Part shown: positions 1 through 8,509 of the stretch, one piece after another
Position numbering within the stretch: the first letter of the stretch is position 1
Layout: the number at the start of each line of letters is the position of its first letter
NCBI RefSeq assembly: GCF_000764205.1
Contig: NZ_JQDZ01000068.1
Coordinates: forward strand, 1 to 64,000
Direction: 5' to 3'
DNA: 64,000 bases
DNA from: Thalassotalea sp. ND16A
GTDB taxonomy: Bacteria; Pseudomonadota; Gammaproteobacteria; Enterobacterales; Alteromonadaceae
The notes under the pieces: generated by a model
Databases searched by the model: none
Seen by the model: the letters and a program-made list of their open reading frames with translations, nothing else
Told to the model about the DNA's origin: nothing
Program-made: the position numbers and the translations under genes

Positions 1-402
1 GCAAATAACTCTGTATCAATTAACCAATTTGAAAGCATGAAAAATAGCCCTGTCTAAATAGAAGGTGCTATTGTCGTATGATCGTTTTTCTTGTCAACCG
101 ATCGTTTTCCTTAACTGATCGGTGTTACGACCTTCGTCAGGATGACGTTTTAAGTTAATACGAACGGTTGCGCTATAGTGAAAAAGTACTCCGTCTTCCC
201 GTTGAAAAACGGGATCTCATGGAACGTATCGTGCTTTCAATAATGAATTTACTTGGTTTAAAATATACTGCCTGTACCTTGTACCCCGTATCTTGTACCC
301 GAAATATCTTTCTTTTTCACCCCAAAAGTGGTATAAAACGCCGCTCACTGAAAAAGTCATTTTGACTTGCAGTGACAACTGCTCATTTTAGAGCAAATTT
401 TG

Positions 403-430
403 TTGCCCAATGTTGGGCACAATTTATATA
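403..430 (+). promoter_or_regulatory. Candidate rpsB promoter
   Basis: TTGCCC (403-408) and TATATA (425-430) are separated by 16 bp, about 110 bp before rpsB. A perfect 7-bp inverted repeat (TGCCCAA 404-410, TTGGGCA 413-419) fills the space between the two boxes and could be an operator or a supercoiling-sensitive element. The region before it (1-402) holds no convincing gene; a 7-bp inverted repeat ACCGATC/GATCGGT lies at 97-123. Confidence 0.5.
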
Positions 431-541
431 AACTCACATACATTCGGCAAACATATTCCGGGGTGCCTGTTACCTGCTTAAAGGTGACTATAGGTTGGAA
501 ATATGGAATGTATGAACGCTTAACCCCAAGAGGAATTTACA
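431..541 (+). promoter_or_regulatory. rpsB 5' leader, probable S2 autoregulatory RNA
   Basis: This 110-nt leader runs from the candidate promoter to the rpsB start. Gammaproteobacterial rpsB mRNAs carry a structured leader through which S2 represses its own operon, and this segment lies in the right place, with a GGGGTGCC block and pairing stretches near 456-500. The assignment rests on position and general resemblance; no covariance search was possible. Confidence 0.4.
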
Positions 542-1270
542 ATGCCAAACGTATCAATGCGCGACATGCTTAAAGCTGGTGTTCACTTCGGACATAAAAC
601 TCGTTACTGGAATCCTAAGATGAAATCATACATCTTCGGTTCACGTGATAAAGTTCATATCATCAACTTAGAACAAACTGTTCCAATGTTCAACGAAGCT
701 CTTAACTTCTTATCAGGCGTTTCTGCTAAGAAAGGTAAAGTATTATTCGTTGGTACTAAGCGCGCTGCTAGCGATTCTGTTAAAGAGTCTGCTGTTAAAT
801 GTGATCAATTCTACGTTAACCATCGCTGGTTAGGTGGTATGTTGACTAACTGGAAAACAGTTCGTCAATCTATCAAACGTTTAAAAGATCTTGAAAGCCA
901 AAGCCAAGACGGTACATTTGATGCTCTTACTAAGAAAGAAGCATTAATGCGTACTCGTGAAATGGAAAAGCTGGATAAAAGCCTTGGTGGTATCAAAAAC
1001 ATGGGCGGTCTTCCTGATGCATTATTCATCATCGATGCTGATCATGAACACATTGCTATCAAAGAAGCTAACAACCTAGGTATTCCTGTAATTTCTGTTG
1101 TTGATACAAACTCTAACCCTGACGGCGTAGACTACATTGTTCCTGGTAACGATGATGCTATCCGTGCAGTAAGCTTATACCTAGATACAGCTGCTAACGC
1201 TGTGATCGAAGGTCGCGAAACTAACATCGCAGTAGCTGCTGAAAAAGACGGTTTTGTTGAAGCAGAATAA
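542..1270 (+). CDS. rpsB: 30S ribosomal protein S2
   Basis: S2 binds the 30S head/body junction late in assembly and is needed for S1 binding. The 242-residue product has the family's usual length and opening ([18 protein letters not shown]), followed by the conserved RYWNPKMK and [14 protein letters not shown] blocks and the C-terminal [10 protein letters not shown]-type region. The ATG is preceded by AGAGGAA at proper distance. It is the first gene of the rpsB-tsf operon; the 87-bp gap to tsf contains a hairpin. Expression is probably controlled by the leader upstream. Confidence 0.98.
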   Translation: MPNVSMRDMLKAGVHFGHKTRYWNPKMKSYIFGSRDKVHIINLEQTVPMFNEALNFLSGVSAKKGKVLFVGTKRAASDSVKESAVKCDQFYVNHRWLGGMLTNWKTVRQSIKRLKDLESQSQDGTFDALTKKEALMRTREMEKLDKSLGGIKNMGGLPDALFIIDADHEHIAIKEANNLGIPVISVVDTNSNPDGVDYIVPGNDDAIRAVSLYLDTAANAVIEGRETNIAVAAEKDGFVEAE

Positions 1271-1299
1271 TTAAACCTTAGTTTAATTACATTTCTTTA

Positions 1300-1323
1300 G
1301 GAAGAGGGCATAAATCCTCTTCC
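1300..1323 (+). terminator. rpsB-tsf intergenic attenuator hairpin
   Basis: GGAAGAGG (1300-1307) pairs with CCTCTTCC (1316-1323) around an 8-nt loop. No T-run follows, so it is better read as a partial attenuator or mRNA-stability stem that adjusts the S2:EF-Ts ratio than as a full terminator. Confidence 0.5.
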
Positions 1324-1357
1324 TCTTATTCATTACAGATATTTGAGGAATTAACTC

Positions 1358-2206
1358 ATGGCAATTACTGCTAAACAAGTTAAAGAACTTCGTGACCGCA
1401 CTGGCGCGGGCATGATGGATTGTAAAAAAGCTTTACAAGAAACTGACGGTGACATCGATTTAGCGATCGAAAACATGCGTAAGTCTGGTCAAGCCAAAGC
1501 TGCTAAAAAAGCAGGTAACATTGCTGCTGAAGGCGCAATCATCATTAAGCAAAACAATGGTGTTGCAGCATTAGTTGAAGTTAACTGTCAAACTGACTTT
1601 GTAGCGAAAGATGGGAACTTCTTAGAGTTCGCTAACGCAGTAGCTGAAGCTGCTGCAGCTAACAACGTTGCAATCGAAGAGTTAAAAGCACAGTTTGAAG
1701 AAACTCGTGTTGCTCTTGTTACTAAAATTGGTGAAAACATCAATGTTCGTCGCGTTGAATACGTACAAGGTGCTTCTGCATCTTACATTCACGGCGGCAC
1801 TATTGGTGTTGTTGTTGCGGGTGAAGGTGATGCAGAATCACTGAAACACGTTGCAATGCACGTTGCTGCTTCTAAGCCTGAGTACGTTAACCCATCAGAC
1901 GTTCCAGCTGATGTAGTTGAAAAAGAAAAATCTATCCAAATCGATATCGCGATGAACGAAGGCAAGCCTGCTGAAATCGCTGAGAAAATGGTTACTGGCC
2001 GAATGAAGAAATTCACCGGTGAAATTTCTTTAACTGGTCAAGCTTTCATCATGGAACCTAAGCGCACTGTAGGTGACGTTCTTAAAGAGAAAGGCGTAAG
2101 CGTTTCTGCTTTCGTTCGCCTGGAAGTTGGTGAAGGAATCGAGAAGAAAGAAGAAGATTTCGCAGCTGAAGTTGAAGCTCAACTAGCTGCTGCCAAAGGC
2201 GCTTAA
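1358..2206 (+). CDS. tsf: Elongation factor Ts
   Basis: EF-Ts exchanges GDP for GTP on EF-Tu. The 282-residue protein begins [20 protein letters not shown], the conserved N-terminal UBA-like domain, and contains the TDFVAKD motif (about residues 79-85) that inserts into EF-Tu, then the two core subdomains. The length matches E. coli EF-Ts. The start ATG follows TTGAGGAATTAACTC, a good ribosome-binding site. A strong terminator closes the operon directly after the stop; pyrH and frr, which usually follow, are not in this window. Confidence 0.98.
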   Translation: MAITAKQVKELRDRTGAGMMDCKKALQETDGDIDLAIENMRKSGQAKAAKKAGNIAAEGAIIIKQNNGVAALVEVNCQTDFVAKDGNFLEFANAVAEAAAANNVAIEELKAQFEETRVALVTKIGENINVRRVEYVQGASASYIHGGTIGVVVAGEGDAESLKHVAMHVAASKPEYVNPSDVPADVVEKEKSIQIDIAMNEGKPAEIAEKMVTGRMKKFTGEISLTGQAFIMEPKRTVGDVLKEKGVSVSAFVRLEVGEGIEKKEEDFAAEVEAQLAAAKGA

Positions 2207-2230
2207 TAGCCTTTAGCAAAAGTTTCTAAT

Positions 2231-2267
2231 AAAGGCCTTATCGTTTCGCGATAAGGCCTTTTTTTTG
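2231..2267 (+). terminator. Rho-independent terminator of rpsB-tsf
   Basis: AAAGGCCTTATC and GATAAGGCCTTT form a 12-bp stem around a short loop, followed by a long T-run. The rest of the gap up to 2550 shows no further gene or repeat. Confidence 0.93.
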
Positions 2268-2550
2268 TTTATGGATGAACTTTCCAAGATCGGCAGAATA
2301 GCTTTCTAAGTGGGATATTGCATCGTACCGGTCAATGTAGAGCGGTTGAAATATCAAATAACGGCGAATACTTATTGTTTAATAACTTTAGGACATCATT
2401 TTACCGGTAATGACCTTTCATTCTGTGCAAAATACCATACAATTTAATCAATATTATCAATCACTAATATCTTGCAAACTACCGCCGTAGCTAGTTTATT
2501 AGAACTAATCGGTGTATCTTTGCCAAATTATCAACAACTGTGGAATTACT

Positions 2551-3699
2551 ATGAATCTTTCATTAACCGAAGAACAAATGATGATCCAGGATATGGCAAA
2601 GAAATTTGCTGAGTCTGAACTTGCACCAGTAGCGGCCAAACTCGACGAAACCGGTGATCAGCAAATATTTAAAAGTAACCTGGCACAGCTGGCGGAACTT
2701 GGTTTTATGGGATTGAATGTAAGAGCCGAATATGGTGGTGTGGAAGCAGGTACGGTTGCATTCTCATTAGCGATTACTGAAATTGCCCGCGCATGTGCGT
2801 CAACAGCCGTTACCACATCGGTTACCAATATGGTGGCGGAAGTCATTCAAGCAGTAGGTAACGAACAGCAAAAACAAAAATATTTACCCAAAATTTGTTC
2901 CGGTGAGTATTTAGCCGGTGGCTTTTGCTTAACCGAACCAAGTGCGGGCTCTGATCCTGCAGGGATGAAAACTACGGCGACCAAAGATGGTGATGATTAC
3001 ATTTTAAATGGCAGTAAAATTTTTATCACTAGCGGCACTTTTGCTGGGGTGTTCGTTGTCTGGGCTGTTACCGATACTCAAGCCCGCAAAGGCAAGGGCA
3101 TTTCCTGTTTCTTGGTGGAAGCTGGTACGCCTGGCATGAGCATAAGTAAAAACGAAGAGAAAATGGGCCAGAAGGCCTCTCCTACTAACGAGGTTAGCTT
3201 TAACGATTGCCGCATTCCTGCCAGTGCTATGATGGGGCAAGAGAACAAAGGTTTTGCTATTGCGGTTGGTGAATTAGCTGGAGGTCGTATCGGAATTGGC
3301 TCTTTAGCGCTTGGGGTTGGTTGTGCCGCTCTTGATTATGCCAAAGAGTACATCAAAGAACGTAAGCAGTTTGGTCAGCCCTTAAGCAACATGCAAGGAT
3401 TGCAATGGATGCTTGCCGAACGCTACACTGAAATGGAAGCTGCACGTTTATTACTGATGAACGCGGCAAGTTTAAAAGAGCAAGGTTTACCATTTGCCAC
3501 TTCCGCGTCAATGGCAAAACTATTCGCTTCAGAAAAAGCCAATGTCGCCTGTTACGATGCCCTGCAATTGTTAGGTGGTGCCGGTTACATTAAAGAATAC
3601 CCAGTAGAACGTATGGCTCGTGATGTGCGCATTACGGCAATTTATGAGGGCACAAGTGAAATTCAAAAAGTCATTATTGCCAGAGACCTGCTTAGCTGA
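2551..3699 (+). CDS. Acyl-CoA dehydrogenase
   Basis: FAD-dependent alpha,beta-dehydrogenation of acyl-CoA, in fatty-acid or branched-chain amino-acid breakdown. The 382-residue product has the usual length. It shows the N-terminal helical domain (LTEEQMMIQDMAKKFAE), the middle flavin/substrate loop (CLTEPSAGSDPAGM), the helix with ERKQFGQPL, and the C-terminal IYEGTSEIQKVIIARDLL carrying the candidate catalytic glutamate. The ATG at 2551 is preferred because the family begins at NLSLTEEQ; an in-frame upstream start at 2512 would add 13 unlike residues. It lies 10 bp before the next gene and may be co-transcribed with it. Exact acyl specificity cannot be read. Confidence 0.93.
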   Translation: MNLSLTEEQMMIQDMAKKFAESELAPVAAKLDETGDQQIFKSNLAQLAELGFMGLNVRAEYGGVEAGTVAFSLAITEIARACASTAVTTSVTNMVAEVIQAVGNEQQKQKYLPKICSGEYLAGGFCLTEPSAGSDPAGMKTTATKDGDDYILNGSKIFITSGTFAGVFVVWAVTDTQARKGKGISCFLVEAGTPGMSISKNEEKMGQKASPTNEVSFNDCRIPASAMMGQENKGFAIAVGELAGGRIGIGSLALGVGCAALDYAKEYIKERKQFGQPLSNMQGLQWMLAERYTEMEAARLLLMNAASLKEQGLPFATSASMAKLFASEKANVACYDALQLLGGAGYIKEYPVERMARDVRITAIYEGTSEIQKVIIARDLLS

Positions 3700-3709
3700 A
3701 TCTTAAACC

Positions 3710-4708
3710 ATGTTCAATCATTTCTTTACTCATTGTAAATCGTATTATTCTGGTGTTGCCATCAGTGTGATCATCGCGATTGCTTCTGGAGCACTTGCTC
3801 ATCATTATGATGCACCAGTTATGCTGTTTGCTTTATTATTAGGGCTGGCATTGCACTTTTTATACGAAACACCGAAACACCAGGCCGGAGTTGATTTTTC
3901 ATCTCGGGCGTTGTTACGTTTTGCGGTTGCACTACTAGGCGTTCGTATTGCCTTCTCAGACATCGTCTCTTTGGGTATTACACCGCCGATGATAGTAATG
4001 GCAGCTATGGCCATTATGATCACATTTGGTGTTCTTCTGGCCAGGGTACTTGGTTTGCCAACAGTCTTTGGCGTGTTATCGGCAGGCTCTGTAGCCGTTT
4101 GCGGGGTATCAGCTGCAGCCGCTATTTCAACCGTGCTACCCAAAAAGGATCACCAGGAAAAGTTCTTTGCCCTTACCGTCATTGGCGTTACTGCCTTTGG
4201 CACCCTTGCCATGGTTGTCTATCCACTGGTTGTTTCTTATCTGGGATTAGCTGATGACTTAGCCGGAGTATTTATTGGCGGTTCAATTCATGATGTAGCA
4301 CAAGTGGTAGGGGCAGGTTACTCAATTTCACCAGAGGCAGGGGATATTGCTACTTACATCAAATTATTGCGCGTTGCCTTATTATTGCCAATAGTGATGA
4401 TTATCTTTTTCGCTTTTAAAGAGCGTGATACCAAGATGGAAGGTGGGGTATCTACTTTGATTCCAACATTCTTGATTGGGTTTTTCGTGCTGGCGTTATT
4501 GAACAATGTAGGCTTCATTCCGGCGGAAGTTGTTAGCCTAATCAAAACCTTATCAAGCTGGTGTTTAGTAGTATCAATTGCTGCTATAGGGATTAAAACA
4601 TCATTAAAACAAATTGTTTCGGTTGGTTGGAAACCGATTGTATTGATCGCCGCTGAAACGGTTGTCTTTGCCGGTTTAATACTTTCGGGCATTTATTTAT
4701 TTGCCTAA
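3710..4708 (+). CDS. YeiH/UPF0324-family membrane protein, putative sulfate exporter
   Basis: The 332-residue, very hydrophobic protein has about ten predicted membrane segments. It carries family blocks such as LLGVRIAFSDI, AGSVAVCGVSAAAAI and GGSIHDVAQVVGAGY, typical of the YeiH group, often annotated as putative sulfate/sulfite exporters on thin experimental evidence. The gene starts 10 bp after the acyl-CoA dehydrogenase stop, so co-transcription is likely, although no pathway link is obvious. Family assignment is firm; substrate is not. Confidence 0.85.
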   Translation: MFNHFFTHCKSYYSGVAISVIIAIASGALAHHYDAPVMLFALLLGLALHFLYETPKHQAGVDFSSRALLRFAVALLGVRIAFSDIVSLGITPPMIVMAAMAIMITFGVLLARVLGLPTVFGVLSAGSVAVCGVSAAAAISTVLPKKDHQEKFFALTVIGVTAFGTLAMVVYPLVVSYLGLADDLAGVFIGGSIHDVAQVVGAGYSISPEAGDIATYIKLLRVALLLPIVMIIFFAFKERDTKMEGGVSTLIPTFLIGFFVLALLNNVGFIPAEVVSLIKTLSSWCLVVSIAAIGIKTSLKQIVSVGWKPIVLIAAETVVFAGLILSGIYLFA

Positions 4709-4902
4709 GCGTGTTTAGGTGATTAACGGTAACCGAGTCGTAGGACGAAAAATTTCACAGTTGTCATTTTGCACTATACAGTTACTGCTTTAAAGCTACT
4801 CTAAATAAAAGGAGCTAACTCCGCTCTACACACCTGAAAAATTTCTGCTATACATGTAGGAAGAATAAAGATTTACTTTAAAAGTATGTTCAAGGGAAAA
4901 TA

Positions 4903-5605
4903 ATGAAAGCGACAGCTAATTTATTTCAAGCCAGTGTTTTTTTAACTGCGATGCTCTTACCTGCCCACCTACTGGCAGAAGAAACAAAGTCAGATAAAAC
5001 CTCGGCTAAGCCCGAATCCACTCGCAAAAATCCGCTAAAAAAAGCCATTATGATGCCGGTGAAGGTTTCGGTTCTCCGGGGGAAACTGGCCATCAATTAG
5101 AAGAAGACAATAAAGACAAGTTTCCTATTTTTCGTTTTCCTAAAGCTGATGCGTTAACCGCAGATTGGGATGCGTGGAAAGCCAGGCTTTATGATGATAC
5201 CGGTTTTCAATTTGGTATGGCCTATACTGCTTTTGCGCAGCAGATAATCGATCCCGATGTAACCCCCGATAGCGCTAGCAGTGGTCTGTTAAGAACGAGC
5301 ATTAAATGGGAACTGGTGAACCGTGGCAGTAAAAATGTTGGTGCCTTAGTGCTGGCTTTATTAAATATTTTGACACTCGTTCCGATTTAGTTGGGTTATC
5401 GGTGGCACACGGTAAAATTATCGAGCCTTTATACGATTTAGGTGGTTTTAATGAATACACCACCACCATTGAAACTTTTTACCGAATTCAGTTGGCAGAA
5501 AATTTAGCTATAACACCTAATCTGCAATATATCATTGACCCTCATAACAATACCAATGTTGACAGTGCAACGATTGCGGGCGTGCGAATTCGATTTACCC
5601 TGTAA
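4903..5605 (+). pseudogene. Decayed OprB-like carbohydrate porin
   Basis: Three reading-frame pieces make one broken gene. The first (4903-5100) has a signal peptide (about 26 residues, ending HLLAEE). After a frame change near 5045 the text continues as DYDAGEGFGSPGETGHQLEE and runs to a stop near 5390, including KARLYDDTGFQFGMAYTAF. A third frame (about 5364-5605) gives the C-terminus, with NLQYIIDPHNNT and a terminal ..RIRFTL strand. The N- and C-terminal blocks resemble outer-membrane OprB-type porins, but the central barrel is missing, so there are at least two frameshifts and a large internal deletion. It is almost certainly not functional. Confidence 0.8.
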
Positions 5606-5680
5606 TTCCGATCGTTAGTATCAACAGCAAATATTACCCGCGAAAGATAAGGGATCGATTAAACATCTCTAGCCAATACT

Positions 5681-5977
5681 TTAATTTTCGAACTCATCGG
5701 CACAACATTCGTCTTGCAAAAATTCTATCACCTGCAAAAATTTATCATACTCGACTACACAATAAAGAGTGCGGCCTTCACGGCGTTGAGTGATTAACCC
5801 TGCCGATGCCAAACTTGAGATATGATGGGATAAAGTTGAACCAGGGATGCCCAGCTCTTCTTGTACTGCGCCTACAGCAATGCCTTGGACGCCAGATTTT
5901 ACCAGCCGTTTAAAGATGGTAAGTCTGGTTGGATGGCCAAGCTCTTTAAATGCCTTGGCGATATTTTCAATATTCAT
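5681..5977 (-). CDS. ArsR/SmtB-family transcriptional repressor
   Basis: The 98-residue winged-helix protein has the family sequence KELGHPTRLTIFKRLVKSG followed by the recognition helix region (GSTLSHHISSLASAGLI) and the wing (QRREGRTLYCVV). Cys73 and the C-terminal vicinal pair Cys91-Cys92 are possible thiophilic metal(loid) ligands; some arsenite sensors place theirs near the C-terminus. The gene is divergent from the permease at 6085, the usual arrangement for a repressor and its efflux target. Two copies of a TCGATANNNCTAGAA motif lie in the shared promoter region. The ligand (arsenic, another metalloid or metal) is inferred. Confidence 0.88.
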   Translation of the reverse strand: MNIENIAKAFKELGHPTRLTIFKRLVKSGVQGIAVGAVQEELGIPGSTLSHHISSLASAGLITQRREGRTLYCVVEYDKFLQVIEFLQDECCADEFEN

Positions 5978-6002
5978 AGTAAACCGTTTAAGTCAATTTA
6001 TT

Positions 6003-6065
6003 TCGATATTACTAGAAATATGTTGACTCGACAAGTTAGAACTATGTAATTCGATAAAGCTAGAA
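6003..6065. promoter_or_regulatory. Paired ArsR operator candidates and permease promoter
   Basis: Two direct copies of TCGATANNNCTAGAA lie at 6003-6017 and 6051-6065, 48 bp apart. The first overlaps a near-palindrome, ATATTACTAGAAATAT (6006-6021, one mismatched pair). Between them TTGACT (6023-6028) and TGTAAT (6045-6050) form a promoter with a 16-bp spacer reading into the permease. Repressor bound at both copies would bracket that promoter. Confidence 0.55.
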
Positions 6066-6084
6066 GTGTCGAAGTGTATTTAAT

Positions 6085-6999
6085 ATGACTATAACCAACC
6101 AAATGATATGGGATTCGCTTAACATGTTTGCGTTTCTTGCCGTAGAACTTACGCTATTGTTTTTATTGATAAGTTATTTAGTGGGGGGATTACAAGAGTA
6201 CATTCCTCCGAGTAAAATCCAGAGCATTTTAAGCAGTAAAAATGGTAAGGGGTATATCATTGCCGGCTTATTAGGGGCGATTACACCGTTCTGTTCATGC
6301 TCCACCATTCCTTTTTTAAAAGGCTTGTTACGCGCTAAAGCAGGCTTTGGCACCATGATGGTATTCTTATTTGCCAGTCCACTGTTAAATCCGATTATTA
6401 TCGGTCTTTTCGCGGTGACGTTTGGTGTAAAAGTTACCGTGTTCTACTTTGCTATTGCCATGGGAGTATCGGTTATTGCCGGTTATACCTTGGAAAAATT
6501 AGGTTTTGAACAATACATCAAAGCAGAAGCTTATCTGCTGGCAGAAGAACAGGCTTGTGCTAGCAGCTGTTCAGGCAATGTTAAGCAACCAAACAAATGG
6601 ATGCGGATTTGGCGCAGCACCTGGAAAGATTTTCATAAAGTATTACCTTACTTAATTGGTGGTATCGCCCTTGGCTCAATGATTTATGGCTTTATGCCGA
6701 CTGAATTTGTTGCCAGTGTCGCCAGTGACAGTAACCCGTTTGCCGTCCCCATTGCCGCGATTATTGGTATCCCGCTATACATTCGAGCGGAAGCGGTAAT
6801 ACCTTTAAGTGCGGCATTAGCGGCAAAAGGTATGGGGCTGGGCGCGGTTATGGCATTAATTATCGGCAGTGCCGGTGCGAGTTTAACGGAAGTGATTTTA
6901 CTGAAATCGATATTTGAAAACAAAATGATAGCAGCGTTCTTAGTGGTGATATTAGCGATGGCGGTTGGCTCCGGTTTCTTATATCGCTTCCTTTTTTAA
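6085..6999 (+). CDS. DUF318/ArsP-like permease
   Basis: This 304-residue inner-membrane protein has about eight hydrophobic segments in two halves. It has the family hallmark TPFCSCSTIPFLKG (near residues 70-85) with its Cys-x-Cys, the repeat block FLFASPLLNPIIIG, and a second-half block VPIAAIIGIPLYIRAEAVIPL. A soluble loop contains CASSCSG, another thiol cluster. The family includes ArsP, which exports trivalent organoarsenicals, and many uncharacterised permeases. Pairing with a divergent Cys-rich ArsR regulator supports metal(loid) efflux. Substrate is unproven. Confidence 0.82.
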   Translation: MTITNQMIWDSLNMFAFLAVELTLLFLLISYLVGGLQEYIPPSKIQSILSSKNGKGYIIAGLLGAITPFCSCSTIPFLKGLLRAKAGFGTMMVFLFASPLLNPIIIGLFAVTFGVKVTVFYFAIAMGVSVIAGYTLEKLGFEQYIKAEAYLLAEEQACASSCSGNVKQPNKWMRIWRSTWKDFHKVLPYLIGGIALGSMIYGFMPTEFVASVASDSNPFAVPIAAIIGIPLYIRAEAVIPLSAALAAKGMGLGAVMALIIGSAGASLTEVILLKSIFENKMIAAFLVVILAMAVGSGFLYRFLF

Positions 7000-7024
7000 T
7001 TAAAGTTTCACTTTTGGGAGAATA

Positions 7025-7057
7025 TTAAATGTCACATATCAAGTAAGTGACATTTAA
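7025..7057 (+). terminator. Perfect inverted repeat after permease gene
   Basis: TTAAATGTCAC (7025-7035) and GTGACATTTAA (7047-7057) are exact inverted copies with an 11-nt loop. There is no T-run, so it may be a weak terminator, an mRNA 3' stem or a protein site. Confidence 0.4.
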
Positions 7058-7247
7058 ACGCCAACTGACAATTCTAATTTGGGATTGTATGGTTTTGATT
7101 AATTAGTTGCCGTTACCAGTTTTGCCGAAAACAGGGACGTGCCGTCTATATGCATTGCTGCAATTTATTGGTTATGTTGTCACACCTAATACAGATACTA
7201 TTCAGATACCGACCGTTTTGGTAAATAACAATTAAATACTCAATTTG

Positions 7248-7279
7248 AAAGCGATTAGTTTACTGGTCGCTTTTTTTTT
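7248..7279 (+). terminator. Rho-independent terminator without an adjacent upstream gene
   Basis: AAAGCGA (7248-7254) pairs with TCGCTTT (7267-7273), followed by a long T-run. It ends about 280 bp after the permease and just before the acetyltransferase, so it may terminate permease readthrough or a small RNA. The stretch 7058-7247 has no gene-sized reading frame. Confidence 0.6.
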
Positions 7280-7332
7280 ACTTTTAAATTACAGTAGCGT
7301 TAATATTACAATTGAAGTTAATCAAAATTGCT

Positions 7333-7815
7333 ATGACCATTGAATTACGTATCGCCGATTACAGCTATGCACAAGACTGCACCGACCTTATTTTTTTATT
7401 AAACTCATATGCTACCGACCCAATGGGCGGTGCAGAGCCATTAAGTGAGTATGCTCAACAAAATCTATGTCAGGAACTGGCAAAACGCATCGATGTATTT
7501 ACCATTCTTTGTTATGTAGATGGCCAGCCTGCCGGTCTTTGTAACTGTGTTGAAGGGTTTTCTACTTTTAAGGCCAAGCCGCTGATAAATATTCATGATG
7601 TTGCGGTTCTTGAAGGATTTCGCGGCTTAGGTTTAAGCCATAAAATGCTTGCTCAGGCAGAAGAAATCGCGCAACAGCGCGGTTGCTGTAAACTCACCCT
7701 TGAGGTGTTAGAAGGCAATGTGATTGCCAAGAAGAGTTATGAAAAGTATGGCTTTTCCGGCTATGAACTCGATCCGAAAATGGGTGGTGCAATGTTTTGG
7801 GAAAAGGCGTTATAG
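7333..7815 (+). CDS. GNAT-family N-acetyltransferase
   Basis: The 160-residue protein fits a single GNAT fold: an N-terminal ELRIADYSYAQDC strand/helix, central INIHDVAVLEGFRGLGLSHKMLAQAEEIA with the acetyl-CoA pyrophosphate-binding R/Q-x-x-G-x-G/A-like motif, then KLTLEVLEGNVIAKKSYEKYGF, the typical motif B. The ATG at 7333 is chosen over an in-frame TTG at 7312, since GNAT proteins begin just before the first strand. The acceptor substrate cannot be told. Confidence 0.85.
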   Translation: MTIELRIADYSYAQDCTDLIFLLNSYATDPMGGAEPLSEYAQQNLCQELAKRIDVFTILCYVDGQPAGLCNCVEGFSTFKAKPLINIHDVAVLEGFRGLGLSHKMLAQAEEIAQQRGCCKLTLEVLEGNVIAKKSYEKYGFSGYELDPKMGGAMFWEKAL

Positions 7816-7883
7816 CAAAGCCCGCTATTTCGTAACGTTCTGCATTAAAGATAATGGCGCCTGGGACTGGTGATAAAAGGTTA

Positions 7884-8348
7884 TTAAAAAGAAATCGATT
7901 TACGACCCGATCTTGAATTCGGGGTATTCGGTTTCTCTTGCGCTTTTGCTTTCTGTTTTTTATTTGCTTTGTTTTTCGCTTGTTTCGTTGCCGCCGATTT
8001 AGACTTTGAATGAGCAACAGATGATTTTTTGCCTTGCTGTTTCTTGGCATTCTGGTTTTTTTGCTCTATGTCCGGAACAACCGGATCTATGTCTTGGGTA
8101 AATTCCTCAATAGGCTTCGGATCTGGATTTAATATCGGCATAACTGCCTCGCCATTAAACTGCACGATATCTTCAAAATAAACTTTTTTACGCTTCTGGT
8201 ATTCGACTTCGCCATTAAGGTACACGTAGCCCTCAGATATCACCATTTTCGCTTCACCGCCGCCGCCAACAAGGTTCGCAACTTTTAACAGCTTACAAAG
8301 CTCTATAGGTTCTTGTTCAAACTCTATGGCTAATACTTCTATTTCCAA
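7884..8348 (-). CDS. S4-domain RNA-binding protein (YbcJ-like) with basic tail
   Basis: Residues 1-75 form an S4-like domain: IELCKLLKVANLVGGGGEAKMVISEGYVYLNG resembles the alpha-L motif of YbcJ-type small S4 proteins, which bind structured RNA. Residues about 90-154 are a low-complexity tail very rich in Lys, Gln, Ala and Ser, much longer than in YbcJ itself (about 70 residues in total), probably a disordered RNA- or ribosome-binding extension. The gene is monocistronic, downstream in the same direction from the DUF3718 gene but separated by a strong terminator. Confidence 0.78.
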   Translation of the reverse strand: MEIEVLAIEFEQEPIELCKLLKVANLVGGGGEAKMVISEGYVYLNGEVEYQKRKKVYFEDIVQFNGEAVMPILNPDPKPIEEFTQDIDPVVPDIEQKNQNAKKQQGKKSSVAHSKSKSAATKQAKNKANKKQKAKAQEKPNTPNSRSGRKSISF

Positions 8349-8417
8349 AATGGTGTCCTGATAAGATAAAACGTATTCAGTAAGTTTATCATTAATTAAT
8401 TTCCTTAGTCACAAAAA

Positions 8418-8441
8418 AACGCCCAATTTGAATTGGGCGTT
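8418..8441 (-). terminator. Terminator of the DUF3718 gene
   Basis: AACGCCCAATT (8418-8428) and AATTGGGCGTT (8431-8441) form an 11-bp stem; A- and T-runs flank both sides, so it can act in either direction. It lies about 70 bp after the stop of the minus-strand gene at 8510. Confidence 0.85.
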
Positions 8442-8509
8442 TTTGATAACACTCAGGAAAACTTAATTTGACAGATCAGGTTAACCTTTTAGGGAGTAAA
8501 TAAAGCTTA

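Noticed and set aside
168-365. 65-codon open frame ahead of rpsB
   Set aside because: No ribosome-binding site, no family resemblance, and it runs into the rpsB promoter region.
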